From assembly GCA_022828595.1 (NCBI GenBank), contig JAKGHH010000001.1:123144999-123208998 (forward strand): a stretch of 64,000 nucleotides of DNA, given 5' to 3'. The notes beneath the pieces were generated by a model, which saw only the letters and a list, made by a program, of their open reading frames with translations, did not search any database and was not told the origin of the DNA. This document shows positions 46,210-58,144 of this stretch, one piece after another (within the stretch, counting starts at the first letter, position 1; every line of letters starts with the position of its first letter). The DNA is from Nelumbo lutea (lineage: Eukaryota; Streptophyta; Magnoliopsida; Proteales; Nelumbonaceae). Position numbers and translations under genes: made by a program.

Positions 46210-46690
46210 ACAACTTTTGATAGTGGAGAAAAGAATCTCTCTATTCCTCCAAATACTTAAGATCCTCCACTGAAGTGCCAGGAAGCTCTCCCTATTCTAT
46301 GCCCTAATTTTTTGTAGGTTGACATTAATATCACCAAAGGCTCTCTTATACCACCTTCTCAGGTCTCTTGCTATTTTCTATAGGTTGCACTGAATTTTGT
46401 GGGCAGCATACCTACCAGTATTTTGGCCCCACCCTGCCTTCACAATTTCTTTACACTCCTTCAAAAGCACAATTTGATGGAATCTAAAGGATTTGGGTTT
46501 CCCTAACTTTATTGGGGAGAGGTCAAGGATCAAGGCATGATGGTCGGGCCCCCATTTTGGACCTAATTCAAGGAAAACCAAAGGGAAGATTAGGAACCAA
46601 TCTGGAGAAGCTAAGACTGTCTAAGGATTTATCTTGCAAACCCCTATTTTTGACAAAGCGAGACCAAGTGACCTTGCCTTTAGAGTGCAA
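46210..46690 (-). pseudogene. LINE endonuclease tail and pre-RT region
   Basis: TWSRFVKNRGLQDK, then LELGPKWGPDHHALILDLSP, in two frames. A tttgtatt-rich simple sequence lies upstream (46690-46760), where the copy seems 5'-truncated. Confidence 0.68.
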
Positions 46691-46759
46691 AACCTTGTAT
46701 TTTGTATTGTTTTGTATGCATTTGTATTGTATATATTTGTATTTGTATTCTTCCCAAAC

Positions 46760-47662
46760 TGAGCCTAAAGAATTGCAAATCATATGGATTTGATGGCATA
46801 GAGACAATGAGGTTTTGTGGGGAGGATCAGATGGGCTGAAAGCGAGTTGGGACTTTGGACTAGTAGGCCATGGAAGAACGACTGGTTCTTGAAGATTGCC
46901 CATCTTTGTTCAGATTAAAAATAACTCATTTAGATTAGAAAGGACTCATTGATCGGATGGGCTTACATAGACCGCAAATTTCTGGATCTAATGCAAAACC
47001 TGACTGGACTAAACACAAAAAAGCTAGGTCCAAAGGGAGAAATTTACAAATTAGGCCAGCCTAAGAATGCCTTTCGATTACACAAGAGAGAGTGAGGGAT
47101 TTTCTCTTCAATAGATAGAAACTTGTTTTTTACATGGACCATGTGGAGAAAATCTCTTATTGTCTCCCACTAAAACTTAGTTCTCTCCCTCTCTCTCTCT
47201 CAGCATGAATTTGAGGTTCCAATTCGTAAGTTTGTAGGCGCAGAACATTGTTCCTTGGTTTGTAACACGAAATAACATCTTAATTTGAAGAAGAAGAAGA
47301 AGAACATGATAATGATGATGATGAATAGTATAGAAGGATAAAATTGAGATTTTGAAAAGAAAATTAATGGGCTTGTGAAATAACCCTAAATGCATCCTTA
47401 GTGTATGACAGTTATGTTATATAGGGCCATTTCACAATGTATATCTAAATAGTTTTGCAATATGCAAGCTATACTTTAAAATTCTGATCAAACCACAAGA
47501 TATATTTATGTAATTAACCCTTTCTTAATAAAAACATCCAGAGATGGATATTACCACTACTAAAGACCAATCCAATCCCATGTGTTTATCTCAACATCGC
47601 TTTTGTTAAAATAAATTTTCACATCAGTATTTTTTATTAATGGACCCACTTCATTAACGTAC
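46760..47662. other. No gene recognised
   Basis: AT-rich DNA with GAAGAAGAAG/GATGATGATG simple repeats near 47290-47325. Confidence 0.45.
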
Positions 47663-47936
47663 TGGAGGGTTCATTTGGTTTGCAGTCGGAATTGGAATCG
47701 AAATCCTTCAGAATTGGAATCAGAGTAGTCTATTCCCATAGTCTGTTTGGTTCAGACAGAAATGGGAATGAGCATTAGAATCAACTTAGAATCAACAAGA
47801 ATAAGATTTCATTTCCAAGGGAGGGACAGGAAATGGCCATTCCCTTAAATGGGGGAATGCCATTCCTGCAAGAATGGGAATGAGATTCCGATTCCGATTC
47901 CGAAAACCTATTCCTGTGAACCAAATGAGGCCTTAG
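47663..47936. mobile_element. Tourist-like MITE
   Basis: Left GGAGGGTTCATTTGGTTTGC; right in reverse complement AAGGCCTCATTTGGTTCACA. The interior is rich in GGAATTGGAATC / GATTCCGATTCC inverted words. PIF/Harbinger MITEs have such ends. The TSD is not clear. Confidence 0.65.
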
Positions 47937-48199
47937 TATTGCTCTAACTAATTCATGTACCTTTCATTACATCCCAACAAGGAGACCATCATGTATGTAC
48001 ATGTACAGCTCCTGACCTTGGATAAGATCTTCTTTTTTGTACTCCTATGGTGGTGATAGTCACTCTTGTAATTTTGTTTTAAAATACTGAAATTTTCTTA
48101 TACTCAAGAAAAAGATAAACAACAACAACATGCCACAAGAAGGCCATCACCAGTTGATGGCCACCCAAGCTCTCACTCACAATTGACACCTCTTGATCT

Positions 48200-48262
48200 A
48201 GATCATCATCATATCCAAGCTTAACCCCAACCATATGGGATCGGTACCTCTTCATTTATAAC
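48200..48262 (-). mobile_element. RTE-type LINE 3' tail, fragment
   Basis: The minus strand reads GATCCCATATGGTTGGGGTT then AAGCTTGGATATGATGATGAT, the usual 3' end of plant RTE elements with an ATG-repeat tail. Confidence 0.5.
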
Positions 48263-48636
48263 AAAAAGTTTAAAAAAGAACATGAACATGTTGCTGACGG
48301 AAATTGTTTAGCTCCTTCTGGCCTATTGGAGAAAGGAATTGATCTTAGATCACCTTATTGGATGCTATTAGGGCTTTAGACTGAAAGAGTTTTAACTTCC
48401 CAGAGAGAGAGAGAGATCATATGGTGTATGAGAGAGAGAGTTATTTTCTTTCTTTTTTTCTGCTACTAAAGATATCTACTAAGATAGGATAATCTTTGTA
48501 GTTTGCAAATATACGTGAAAATGGAAAGAAAAATGCTGTCGAATTGGATCCAATTAAGGTGGTATTTGGTACCATAGTCATTTTTTTATATATTAGCACC
48601 TGTAGGTGTTTTTTCTCTCTCTTACCTTTTCCTTTT

Positions 48637-50360
48637 GGGAAATTGTCTAAAATTCACCATGGCTTTTCATGAATTTTCTTAAATTCACCATAACTTTTTC
48701 AAAACATCCAAACTTCACCATGTCAGAAGATAACATTAACTTCACTAACGGATGTTGCTAATTTGCTATTATACCCTCTCTTATGTACAACCCATTTTAC
48801 AATATCCCAAAATTACCCCTATCATTTTCAACCCAAAACCTTAATAGTTTGAACGGAAGAGAACACCACTGTCGCTGCTTCTTCCACCATTTGAGAAAGG
48901 GAAAACCATTGCCATTTGCCACTGCTTCTTCTCCCGTTTGAGACTGAGAACGTGAAAACGATTGCCACTGCTTTATCCACCCTTTGAGAAAGGGAAAATC
49001 ATTCCTGCTGAGACCTCCAGCGGCGGTTGTCTGAAGAGTGTTTGGGTATGAATGAAGCTAACTAAAGGCGGTTTCAACATAAGTGATTGATTAAAGAGAT
49101 TTACCAGAACATACCAATCTTAGTTCGTTTGTTTAATATTGTTAGAGATGATGATAAAAGAATTATCTAGGAAATTTAAGTTTCTTTTCTAGAAAACTTT
49201 TCCTGCTTCATCAACGTGGAATGATGATGTGGCCAAACCAATATAGATCAGAAGAAGGATGCTCTTTATTTAACTGTTAATTTTGGATCATATTTTTTCA
49301 GCATATTAGACCCAACTTCATCTTCGAATTTTATAGTTAATTTGCACTAATCTTTAGTGAGAGAGAGAGAGAAGGAGAACCAGAATATTATTCCAAGTTG
49401 TCCGTGTAATCACCTGAACTCTATGTTTATTCGATGTTCAAGAACCCAAACCACAATGCCAGTAAAGATGAAGGCTACAAATCGTCAGCTATAGATCTCA
49501 AGTCAAAGGCTTGAAAAAAAAAATCCAAATATTCTTCCTATGATCATCTTTGATTGGTATCACCATAGCTTCTCTTGGTTCAGTGTAAGGCAATGTAAAA
49601 TCCACATTCAATGATTGATTTGCTATGATTGTTACATCTCCCGCCACAACATCAAATTCCTATTCATTCCAAAAGGAATCCACTCACTCCTCAGTCCTGA
49701 AACATGAAATTTCTCCACCATATTTTTTTTTTCAAAAGGAAGAAATAACAGAAATACTCTAATGGAGACCCAATCAATTAAGTTTTTCGTTTTAGAATTT
49801 AGTGGGTGATTTGTGCTCTAGAAATTTTGTATTTTCTATGTGTCCATTAGCCGCTTTTGGTTAGGGAACCAGTAACATGTGGTTTTGGAACAAAAAGCCA
49901 CCCCCACGTTCAATGAAAAAAAAGTGCCCTAATAATCAAAAAATGGTAAAAATGAAGGTGAAATAACTAGATAGAGGTTAGTTGGACATTGAGAGGAAGA
50001 AGACTCTTTCTTGGATGTTGAGCGCAAAGACTCATCCTTGAATGTTGAGAGCAAGAAAGACTCTCATCTCAACAAGCAGAAATCTTATATATGAAAGAAG
50101 TTTGGGTGCTTAAGGGCACTTCAGTCAAAAAAAAAATTTGTTTAACAAGCTGACTCACTATTCAGGGGCAGTTTGGTCATGAAATTTGCATTTAGATTGA
50201 CGTGGACAACTTGGGTTAATGAACTTTAACGGTGCTCTAATGGATGGCGAGTTTTGGAAAATAAAAGCTGACTAAGGTGGTGAGTTTTGGACATTTTGAA
50301 AAGTTATGATGAGTTTAAGAGAATTTGTGAAAAGTTATGGTGAATTTTGGATAATTTCCC
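48637..50360. mobile_element. Mutator-like non-autonomous element with ~85-bp TIRs
   Basis: Both ends start GGGAAATT(G/A)TC(T/C)AAAATTC and stay alike for about 85 bases (left 48637-48722, right 50275-50360). The 9-bp flanks TTTCCTTTT and TTTATTTTT agree at 7 of 9, the MULE TSD length. The 1724-bp element encodes no transposase. Near 48860-49000 the interior has about three ~60-bp repeats around TTTGAGAAAGGGAAAAC. Whether the interior is captured host DNA cannot be told. Confidence 0.8.
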
Positions 50361-50742
50361 TTTATTTTTTAATTGAGCATTTTCAATTTATTTCAAGCAA
50401 CAGCAAATGCCTCGAATTATGTGAGAGAAAAATTTAGAGAAGACATCATTTTGATGTTTCTTGCAATGAAAATAATGTTTTCATTATTTATGCAATATAA
50501 AATATGTATAAAACCAGAATTACTATACTAAATTCATATATTAACCGACACTAAATAACAACATAAAATATGTATACAACCATAATTACTATACTGAATT
50601 CCAAAACGTGGTCCTTGTCTACAAGAAAATGACAATCATACCAAACATCACCTAAATTGATTAGCTAAGAAAACCTAACCAGACTGGGTCAACCTGATCC
50701 ATCTACAAGCCTACAAAACGTGTTTGTTTATGCACTTTCATA

Positions 50743-51127
50743 TAGGAGTGAGCAAGAAAAACCGGAAACCTGAACTGAACTGAATATTTGGTTTATTGAA
50801 CCAACTGGTATACATATATTTTTATATATTTTATGTATATTATATATATTTTTTATATTTTCTATATATTATAAATTAATAAATATGCATTATATATTTA
50901 AAATATAATATTTTATATATATTTCTAATTTTTATTATATATTTATATATTTTTTTATAATATACATTGTAAATATTGAAAATAAAAAAAAAAACAACAA
51001 ATCAGACCAGTCAACCAGTTAACCAATAGGCTTTGGTTCAATTTCGATTACGGACTTTCCTAAAATCGGAAATACCAATTTGGTTTTAAAAAATAGGCCT
51101 ATGGTTTACGAACCGTGAGCACCCCTA
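50743..51127. mobile_element. hAT-type MITE (TAGGAGTGAGCA ends)
   Basis: Starts TAGGAGTGAGCAAG and ends GTGAGCACCCCTA. Flanked by CTTTCATA (50735-50742) and CTTTCATG (51128-51135), 7 of 8 equal. GGTTTggtt-rich arms and a TATATA core. Confidence 0.82.
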
Positions 51128-51135
51128 CTTTCATG

Positions 51136-52255
51136 GAAAGCTCTAACCTGACGTCATAATCTAGACTCTAGACTTTTATGTTGGAAGTAGAACACCACTT
51201 TACTAGAATTTAGAAATGTAAAAAAAAAAATCAATTTTCTGATTTATCCTATTTAACTATGAAATTTAAAAAAGAATATTTGAATTACTCAATTTCTTAG
51301 AGCAAAAAATCATTTCATTCATTAGCTTAGTGGAAATCTCAGATTTAAAGGACCGGCTGTAGTGCTGTACCAGAGTCCTGTCCTTATTTCCTACCCGCGT
51401 CGTCAGTGATAATATGTACTTGTTGATCTTCCGAACTCATGTCCTCTCTAACATGGACGTGCAGTACTAAGGACTAATGGTGGAGTAGGGCTAGCGCCTA
51501 GGTTGAAGCAAGCTTGGAGGTGACAAACTCAAACAGGTCCAATATGCTGAGGTGCAGAGATTCCGTGGATTCCAAACTGATAGGAATATTTAAGCTGTGC
51601 TTGGATGGAGTAGGGATACAAATTATTTGTACAGTACAAAACAAAAATCTCCATAAATGCAAAGTGGTTCAAAATTTACACACCCCCTTTACATTCAGCT
51701 CAGTTCATTTGTTTTGAAGGATGCAAATAATAATACAATGGTGCTCCAACTACTCCCTTTCATCAATGCAAATACAACTGGATCTTCTACCCAATGGTGC
51801 TCCAACTACTCCCGCCATTAAACAAATATAAAAAATAATAGATTAATTAATAAATTATAAAAAAATAAAAAATGCAGAAATTTTTATTAGAAACTCTAGA
51901 AAAATAAAAAATAGAAAATAAAACTTTTTCTATTCTGCTTCCTAGCTTGAGAATGCAAATGCTGGAACTTGCAAAAGCTCGAGTTTGATCTCGGTTCTAC
52001 AACCTGTTTTATAATTCATTTCTAGGTAGTTTGTTGTTTATTGATCTTCCTAGCTTCAAAGCCTTGCAGAATTCATTTCTAGGTAGTTTGTTGCTTATTG
52101 ACCTTTGTTTTAGATTTTCCACTCTCTAATATCGGTTCTACAACCTGTTTTATAATTCAAATTTGATTCTCTACAACTCAGTCTACCCACTTCTCAAAAT
52201 CAATATCCTGTGATCTGTGTCAGATCCCTAACCTCAACCATTACTCCATCTCTCT
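51136..52255. other. No gene recognised
   Basis: A possible MITE lies at 51595-51830 (AGCTGTGCTTGGATGG start). A 40-bp direct repeat TTCATTTCTAGGTAGTTTGTTG is at 52015 and 52072. CCAATGGTGCTCCAACTACTCCC-type words repeat at 51737 and 51792. Confidence 0.5.
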
Positions 52256-52260
52256 ATCAT

Positions 52261-52587
52261 TGTAGAGATAGTAGTTAGTTGCTAGTGTGTGTGGTCCCAC
52301 TAATATTTTTTATATATTTATTGCATGGTAGTTATGGTAGTTAGTCTAGACATATTGTTTTATATTTATTCATGTTTCAATAGGGGTATTTATGTAACTC
52401 CACTACACTTCAGATGTAATATATAAATACTAATCTAGTGGGGCGGCAAAATTATTGAACCACACCCTTTCTTTCTCTCTTCCTTCTTCTCTTCTCTCTT
52501 TTCTTCTATTCGTGACCTTCTTTTCTTTTCTTTTTCTACTGAATCTATACCAGAAAACAATCAGTTTTTGGTCTAATTTATCCAAGT
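52261..52587 (+). repeat. 5' LTR of the copia element
   Basis: Starts TGTAGAGATAGT. If the ATCAT TSD is used it ends CCAAGT rather than CA. TATA box TATATAAAT at 52420-52428, then a long CT-rich leader. Confidence 0.88.
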
Positions 52588-52600
52588 TGGTATCAAAGCC
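52588..52600 (+). other. Primer-binding site, initiator-Met tRNA type
   Basis: TGGTATCAAAGCC directly after the LTR; one change from the standard TGGTATCAGAGCC. Confidence 0.88.
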
Positions 52601-53180
52601 AAACTAAGACAGATTAGGGTTCTCATGTGAGCTTAATCCAGTTGGCTGCATGAGAACTTTCTAAGACTGAAAGTTCTGCATCATCGTCTGATTCTTGGAG
52701 GATTATTGGAGTCTTGAGTTGCTGCCCAAGTGATTGCATGACCTTTGGAGAGTGCCCGGTGACCAAGACGGATCAAAGAAATTAGATAAGTCCAAGTTTA
52801 GGGTTTAAACTAGAGATTGAAGGTGGCGATCAATTTCTTTTGAGAAAAGAGCTTCTCTTTATTCAGATCGACCTTAAATAGGAGTAGTTTAAACCACTTT
52901 GGAAGCAGTGGTTAACAAATTTTCAGTCTCCCTTGCTTGTTTCTTTAGGGTTTTTGACAAATCTCTGTTTTCCCTGTTCTATTCTCTAGGTTTTTTCAAA
53001 TTCCCACGATCCGTTCTTGCTCCCAGAATTGTTCTTTGGCTGTGGTTAACTCTTGGACAATTAATGTAACTTGTAAATGGTTTTTGGGTGGCTGATCTCA
53101 ATAAGCTAAGTTCTTTTTGCATGAAAGGAGGAGTTCAGGGGTTTCTTCTTGAAGTAGTGACTGTTAATATCTCATATAAA

Positions 53181-53998
53181 ATGGAGAAGGATGGAAGTGA
53201 ATTAAAGATTCAAGGGGAAGGTTTTTTGGGGGCTAGAAGCATGACTGAAAGTTCTTTTCAGATTACAACTATTAGGTTCAATGGAACCAATTACTTAGAA
53301 TGGAACCAATCAGCCATGATGGCCATTGGAGGTAAAGGCAAATTAGGCTGTGATTGAAGATATAAAGAAGCTAGCCAAGGAAGACACATCACATGCCAAA
53401 TGGGTTCAAGAGAACTATTTGGTGATGACATGATTGTGCAATTCAATGCAACCCCACATTAGTTGAAATTATTTATGGGCAAAAATAGACAAGAAAATTT
53501 GGGATAATATGAAAGAGACCTACTCCCAACCCCTTAATGTTGTTAGGGCTTATGAACTAAAGTGTGAAGTGAATAATTTCAATCAAGGGGAGAAGTCAGT
53601 CTCCGTTTACTTTGCTACTTTGACATTTCTGTGGCATGAAATTGACCATTTGGAGACAATTGAGTGGGAAAGTCAAAGAGATGCAACAACTTATAGCAAG
53701 CTGATTGAAACAAATAGAGTATTTGAGTTCCTATCTGGTCTGAATTCAGAGTTTGACATTGTAAGACAACAACTGCTTACCAGGGAGAGTGTGGCATTGT
53801 CTAAGGCCTATTTACTAGTGCACAATGAAGAGAGTAGGAGAAAGGTGATGTTATAGTTTCAACCTATGAATCAGCCTTAGCGGTAACAAAACCAAAATTT
53901 GCGGGAGATAAAGAAAAGGAAATGAAGAAGGAAGATTAAAGAAAGATATTTTGTGATCATTGTAAGAAGCCAAAACATACTAGGGACACTTGCTAGAA
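53181..53998 (+). pseudogene. copia gag (UBN2-type) with zinc knuckle, disrupted
   Basis: ATG at 53181. IRFNGTNYLEWNQ marks the gag N-terminus. After a TGA near 53352 the frame changes, and 53509-53856 gives the capsid part (NVVRAYELKCEVNNF, FEFLSGLNSEFD). The nucleocapsid knuckle C-DH-C-KKPK-H-TRDT-C is intact at about 53952-53993 and is followed directly by a TAG. The protein would form the particle. Confidence 0.85.
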
Positions 53999-53999
53999 A

Positions 54000-54539
54000 T
54001 TGAATCCTCATCTTGTTCCAGTTAGACTAAAAAATAAGAAGGAAAATGCTAATGTGGCAATCACCACTAACAATGCATCATCTTCCAACACAAAGACCAC
54101 ATCCCTAGATGCCCTAGTTGTTGTCTCAGCTATCGTGACACAGTTAGAAAGTGAAGTTGGTAGTTATGGACTTTCATCTCAGCCACTAGCTACATTTGCC
54201 ATTCCCACTTCAGCCTTTGCTCACTCAGGTACAAGAACTACAACATATTATGAATTATTCCCAAGTAACTCTAGACCTTTCTGGATAAAAAATTCCGGTG
54301 CTTTTGATCATATGACTAGTTTATCTACCTTGTTTACTACCTACTGTCAATCCTCTAGCAAAGACAAAGTATCTATTGTTGATGGCTCTCTTGTACCTAT
54401 CTCTGGCAAGGAAAATATTAGATTGTCTGATTCCATCTCCTTGCCCTTAGTCCTACATGTTTCTAAGCTTAGTACTAACATGCTTTTAATTAGTAGTATT
54501 ACCAAGAATCAGAACTGTTCAATGACCTTTTTTCTTTGA
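54000..54539 (+). pseudogene. copia protease, active-site Asp changed to Asn
   Basis: A 180-codon open frame downstream of the knuckle. The retropepsin motif reads KNSGAFDHMT near 54284-54310, with Asn in the place of the catalytic Asp (family D-[ST]-G-A). This copy could not process its polyprotein even if translated. Confidence 0.82.
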
Positions 54540-54559
54540 TCGATGTGTTTTTTAGGATA

Positions 54560-55542
54560 TAGAGACAAAGAAGGTTATTCGGATTGACCGTGAGATGCAT
54601 GGAGTCTACCTGCTTGAGCATTCATAGGGGAAGGATATTGAAGTCGGGAAGTTATTTGTTTCTCAGTCAGTGAGTCAAGGTTATACTTTGGCATAATAGA
54701 TTGGGTCATCTGTCTTTTGGGTCTTTGAAGAGTCTATTTCCTAATTTGTTTAAGTTAATCCAAGTGTCAAGTTTGAGGTGTGAGAGTTGTGAACTTGCAA
54801 AGCATTGTAGATTAACTTATTCTTTGAGCAATAAAGGAAGCAATGTTCATTTTGAAATTGTGCATACAGATGTTTGGGGACCATATCATATTGCTACTAT
54901 GGGGGGGGGGGTATAAATACTTTTTGTTGTTTGTTGATGATTGTACTCATTTCTTGTGGGTTTACCTTATGTCTCAATATGAGCTCCCTACTCTAACTCA
55001 AGCCTTCCATCAGATGGTGTTGACCTAATTTTGAGTTAGGATCAAAATCCTCAGATCTAATAATGCTAAGGAGTATTTTGCAAAACCCTTGGATTCATAT
55101 CTCCTTGATAATGGGGTCATCCATCAGAGCACTTGTTCTCATACATCTCAACAAAATGGGGTTGCTAAGAGAAAAAAAATTGGCATATCAAAGCATCATG
55201 TTGAACTCTAATGTTCCTATACAGTTTTGGAGGGATGCCATCCATACAGTTGTATACCTCATTTATAGAATTCTTTCATGGATTTTAAACATGAGAACAC
55301 CATTTAACCTCTTGTGTCCAAACAAGGATTTGTTTACCATCCCTCTTAAAACCTTTCAATATACTTGTTTTGTTCAAATTCTCGGACCTCATCGCTCAAA
55401 ATTTGATCCCAAAGTTACTAAGTGTATCTTCCTTGGGTATGCACAAAATCAAAAGGGGTACTACTATTATGACCTTGTTTCTTGTAGACAGTTTGTGTCT
55501 ATGGATGTGACATTATTTGAGGATGTACCCTACTATCATTAG
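54560..55542 (+). pseudogene. copia integrase, catalytic triad damaged
   Basis: The zinc-binding part (LWHNRLGHLSFG...LRCESCELAKH) is near 54685-54800. First catalytic Asp in HTDVWGP (about 54866). The second reads SNNAKEYF (Asn for Asp, about 55055). The third region reads QQNGVAKRKK (Lys for Glu, about 55160). A G11 run at 54901-54911 and a TAA near 55026 shift or stop the frame. The C-terminal part runs to YYHxVS at 55542. Confidence 0.87.
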
Positions 55543-55994
55543 GTTTCTTCTCATGGGGAGAGTGGTGAGTTGGGTAACTCAGCCCTAGGAGTTCCATTAC
55601 CTATTCCAGTCACTAAAGGAAAGAGTAGTGAAGAGGGTTATCAGAAGTGCAAGGAATTGAGGGTATTTCACAGATGATGGAGGCATGTTGATTTTGGTTC
55701 TTAGCAGTCTAGGCCGATCCCAATTCCTTCTACAGCTCCAGATCCAAGTAACACCTCCACTACTAAACCCCTTGAGCCCAATGTTGTAGATGATTACCTA
55801 ACACCATTGAGCCTCAACCCCTACCTCCAGATGACCTTGACCTCCCAATTGTAGTTCGTAAAGGGAAGCATCGTTGTACTTCATCCACTACCCATTGTAT
55901 CTCATAGTTTCTCTCTTATGATGGACTTTCATGATCCTATAGATCCTTCCTGGCCTCTATTGCTACTATTCATATTCCCATAACAGAAGCTTTA

Positions 55995-57532
55995 TTGGTA
56001 CCTGTGTGGAAAGATGCAATGAAAGTAAAAATAGATGCTCTTGTTAAAAACAATACATGGGAGTTGGTTGATCAGCTTGAGGGGAAGAAGCATGCTGGGT
56101 GTAGATGGGTGTTTACAGTGAAATATAATGTTGATGGCTCCGTAGAAAGATATAAGGTCAAATTGGTTGCAAAGCGATTCACACAAACTTATGGCATAGA
56201 TTATTTGAAAACATTTGCACTAATAGCCAAGATGAATACTATCAAAGTCTTATTATCCATTGCTACAAATTTCTCATGGCCACTCTGGTTCAGATGGATG
56301 TTAAGAATGCATTTACTCAATAGAGATCTACAAGAGGAAGTGTACATGGAGTTGTGCAGCGGTTTTTATGGTGCAGAGGTAGGAAAGAAGGTTTATCGAT
56401 TAAAGAAGGCTTCATATGGACTAAAACAGTCCCCAAGAGCCTGGTTTGATAGATTTAGACTGGCTTTAAAAAAATTTGGCTATGTTCAAGTTCAATCAAA
56501 TCACACTTTTTACTTTAAGAAAACAAACTCCTCTTTGACCTTGCTTGTTGTCTATGTTGATGATATTGTAGTAATAGGAAGTGATATTGGTGGGATTGAC
56601 ACCCTCAATCAACTTCTTCACCAAGAGTTTAAAGTAAAAGATTTGGGGGAACTACGGTACCTTTTGGGAATTGATGTAGCTATATCTAAGCACGACATCT
56701 TTGTCTCCCAAAGAAAGTATGTTATTGATTTGTTAGAAGAAATTGGAAAATTAGGAGTTAAACCAACCAATACACCCATTGAACTAAACCACAAGATAAG
56801 TATAGAAAATGGAGAGCCTCTTGAAGATAGAGTTATGTATCAGCGGTTGGTTAGCAAATTTCTTTATCTATGCCTAATACGACTGGACATTTCTTATGTT
56901 GTTAGTGTTGTTAGACAGTACATGCATTCTCCCAAAATCACCCACCTGCTTGTAGTGGAAATGATACTTGCCTATCTGAAGAGATGCCCTGGGAGAAGTA
57001 TACTCTTCACGAATAATAGTCACATGAAAATAGAAGCACACACAAATGCTGATTGGGCCGGTTGTATTGATGACAAGAAATCTACCTCCAGGTATTGTGC
57101 TTTTGTAGGGGGAATCTTATTTCTCGGAGGAATAAGAAACAAAATGTTGTTGTTCACTCCAGTGTTGAAGTTGAATATAGATCTATGGTTAATCGAGTGG
57201 CTGAAGTGTTATGATTGCAATGTTTACTTGATGAGCTGGGTGTTGAATATGAGAAGCCTCTAATGTTGTATTGTAATAATCAGGCTACAATTAACAATGC
57301 TCATAATCCAATACAACATGATAGAGTTAAGCACATTGAAATGGACCGACACTTTATCCGAGAGAGTGTTGCATCTCAAGAAGTGTGTCTTCCATATATT
57401 GCCTCAGATATACAACTAGCTAATCTCTTCACTAAAACGGTTACAAAGAATAAGTTGGAGATAGATCTACGCAAGTTAGGAATGGCTAATATCTACTCCC
57501 AACTTGAGGGGGAGTGTAGAGATAGTTGTTAG
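55995..57532 (+). pseudogene. copia reverse transcriptase and RNase H
   Basis: RVT_2 with CRWVFTVKYN and KRFTQTYGIDY. A local two-step frameshift at 56280-56325 garbles the segment that should hold the first catalytic Asp (the DNA still encodes MDVKNAF in another frame). Then LKQSPRAWF, an intact VVYVDDIVV at about 56549, KDLGELRYLLG, and NADWAGCIDDKKSTSR of RNase H. A frameshift at about 57150-57215 separates the last part (CNNQATINNAHNP, HIEMDRHFIRE, ANLFTK). The long 55995-57263 frame is the best-preserved coding piece of the element. Confidence 0.9.
57501..57514 (+). other. Polypurine tract of the copia element
   Basis: AACTTGAGGGGGAG ends at the 3' LTR. Confidence 0.8.
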
Positions 57533-57847
57533 TTGTAGTGTGTGTGTGTCTGGTCCCACTAATGTTTTTTATATATTTATTGTATGATAGTTATGGTAGT
57601 TAGGTTAGGCATATTGCTTTATATTTCCTTCTCTTTCAGTAGGGATATTTATGTAACTCCACTATAGTTAAGATGCAATATATTAATACTAATTTGGTGG
57701 GGCAGCAGAATTATTGAACCGCACCCTTTCTTTCTATCTTCCTTCTTCTCTTCTCTCTTTTCTTCTGTTTGTGGCCTTCTTTTGTTTTCTTTTTCTAATG
57801 AATCTATACTAGAAAACAATTAGTTTCTGGTCTAATTTATCCAAAGT
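57515..57847 (+). repeat. 3' LTR of the copia element
   Basis: TGTAGAGATAGTTG start and CCAAAGT end before the TSD ATCAT. Alignable throughout with 52261-52587 but with many substitutions and small indels. Confidence 0.88.
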
Positions 57848-58144
57848 ATCATAACCTATAATTTTTTCAAATTGTTTTCTTAACTTTGAGTTCTAGAGTT
57901 TTATATTGCCCAGGCCCATCAAAGGTCCATTACTTGATCTTATATCAATAGTATAACCAATGGGTGCTCCATACAGGAAGCTTGTTAAAAAGTACTCCTT
58001 CCCATCATTTTCCAAACAGGAAAATTACTTAAACTTCCTGTTTTTTCTGGCAAAATACTTGAACCTTCACACTTTGACCTCAATAACCTCCCGTCTAGCA
58101 TATTAACTTTGTTTTACTACTTATAAAAATGAAAATCCACATAC

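Larger units (their letters stand above)
39836..46690 (-). mobile_element. L1-like LINE relic, split by three insertions
   Basis: Minus-strand LINE pieces in 5'-3' order are: endonuclease tail and pre-RT with GPDHHALILDLSP (46690-46210 and 45900-45488); RT finger with LAIKVDMLKAYDRIEWDY (45225-45054); RT palm with GRITPSRGLRQGDPLSPYLF and the FADD box read as FADG (about 43175-42905); and a C-terminal RNase H-like tail with RIRNSLAHEIAKRAL and SPPSFLYEL (about 40055-39874), ending in a minus-strand poly(A) (T17 at about 39836-39853). The intervening segments are a hAT MITE, an unassigned 1.9-kb insert and a copia element. That all pieces are one LINE is inference from order, orientation and lack of overlap. 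Confidence 0.75.
52261..57847 (+). mobile_element. Full-length Ty1/copia retrotransposon, inactive
   Basis: 5' LTR 52261-52587, PBS, gag, protease, integrase, RT, RNase H, polypurine tract, 3' LTR 57515-57847. The TSD ATCAT is perfect (52256-52260 and 57848-57852). All coding domains are in the copia order on the plus strand but are broken by stops and frameshifts, and key residues are lost in protease and integrase. The LTRs are clearly diverged by eye, so insertion is old. Confidence 0.93.
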
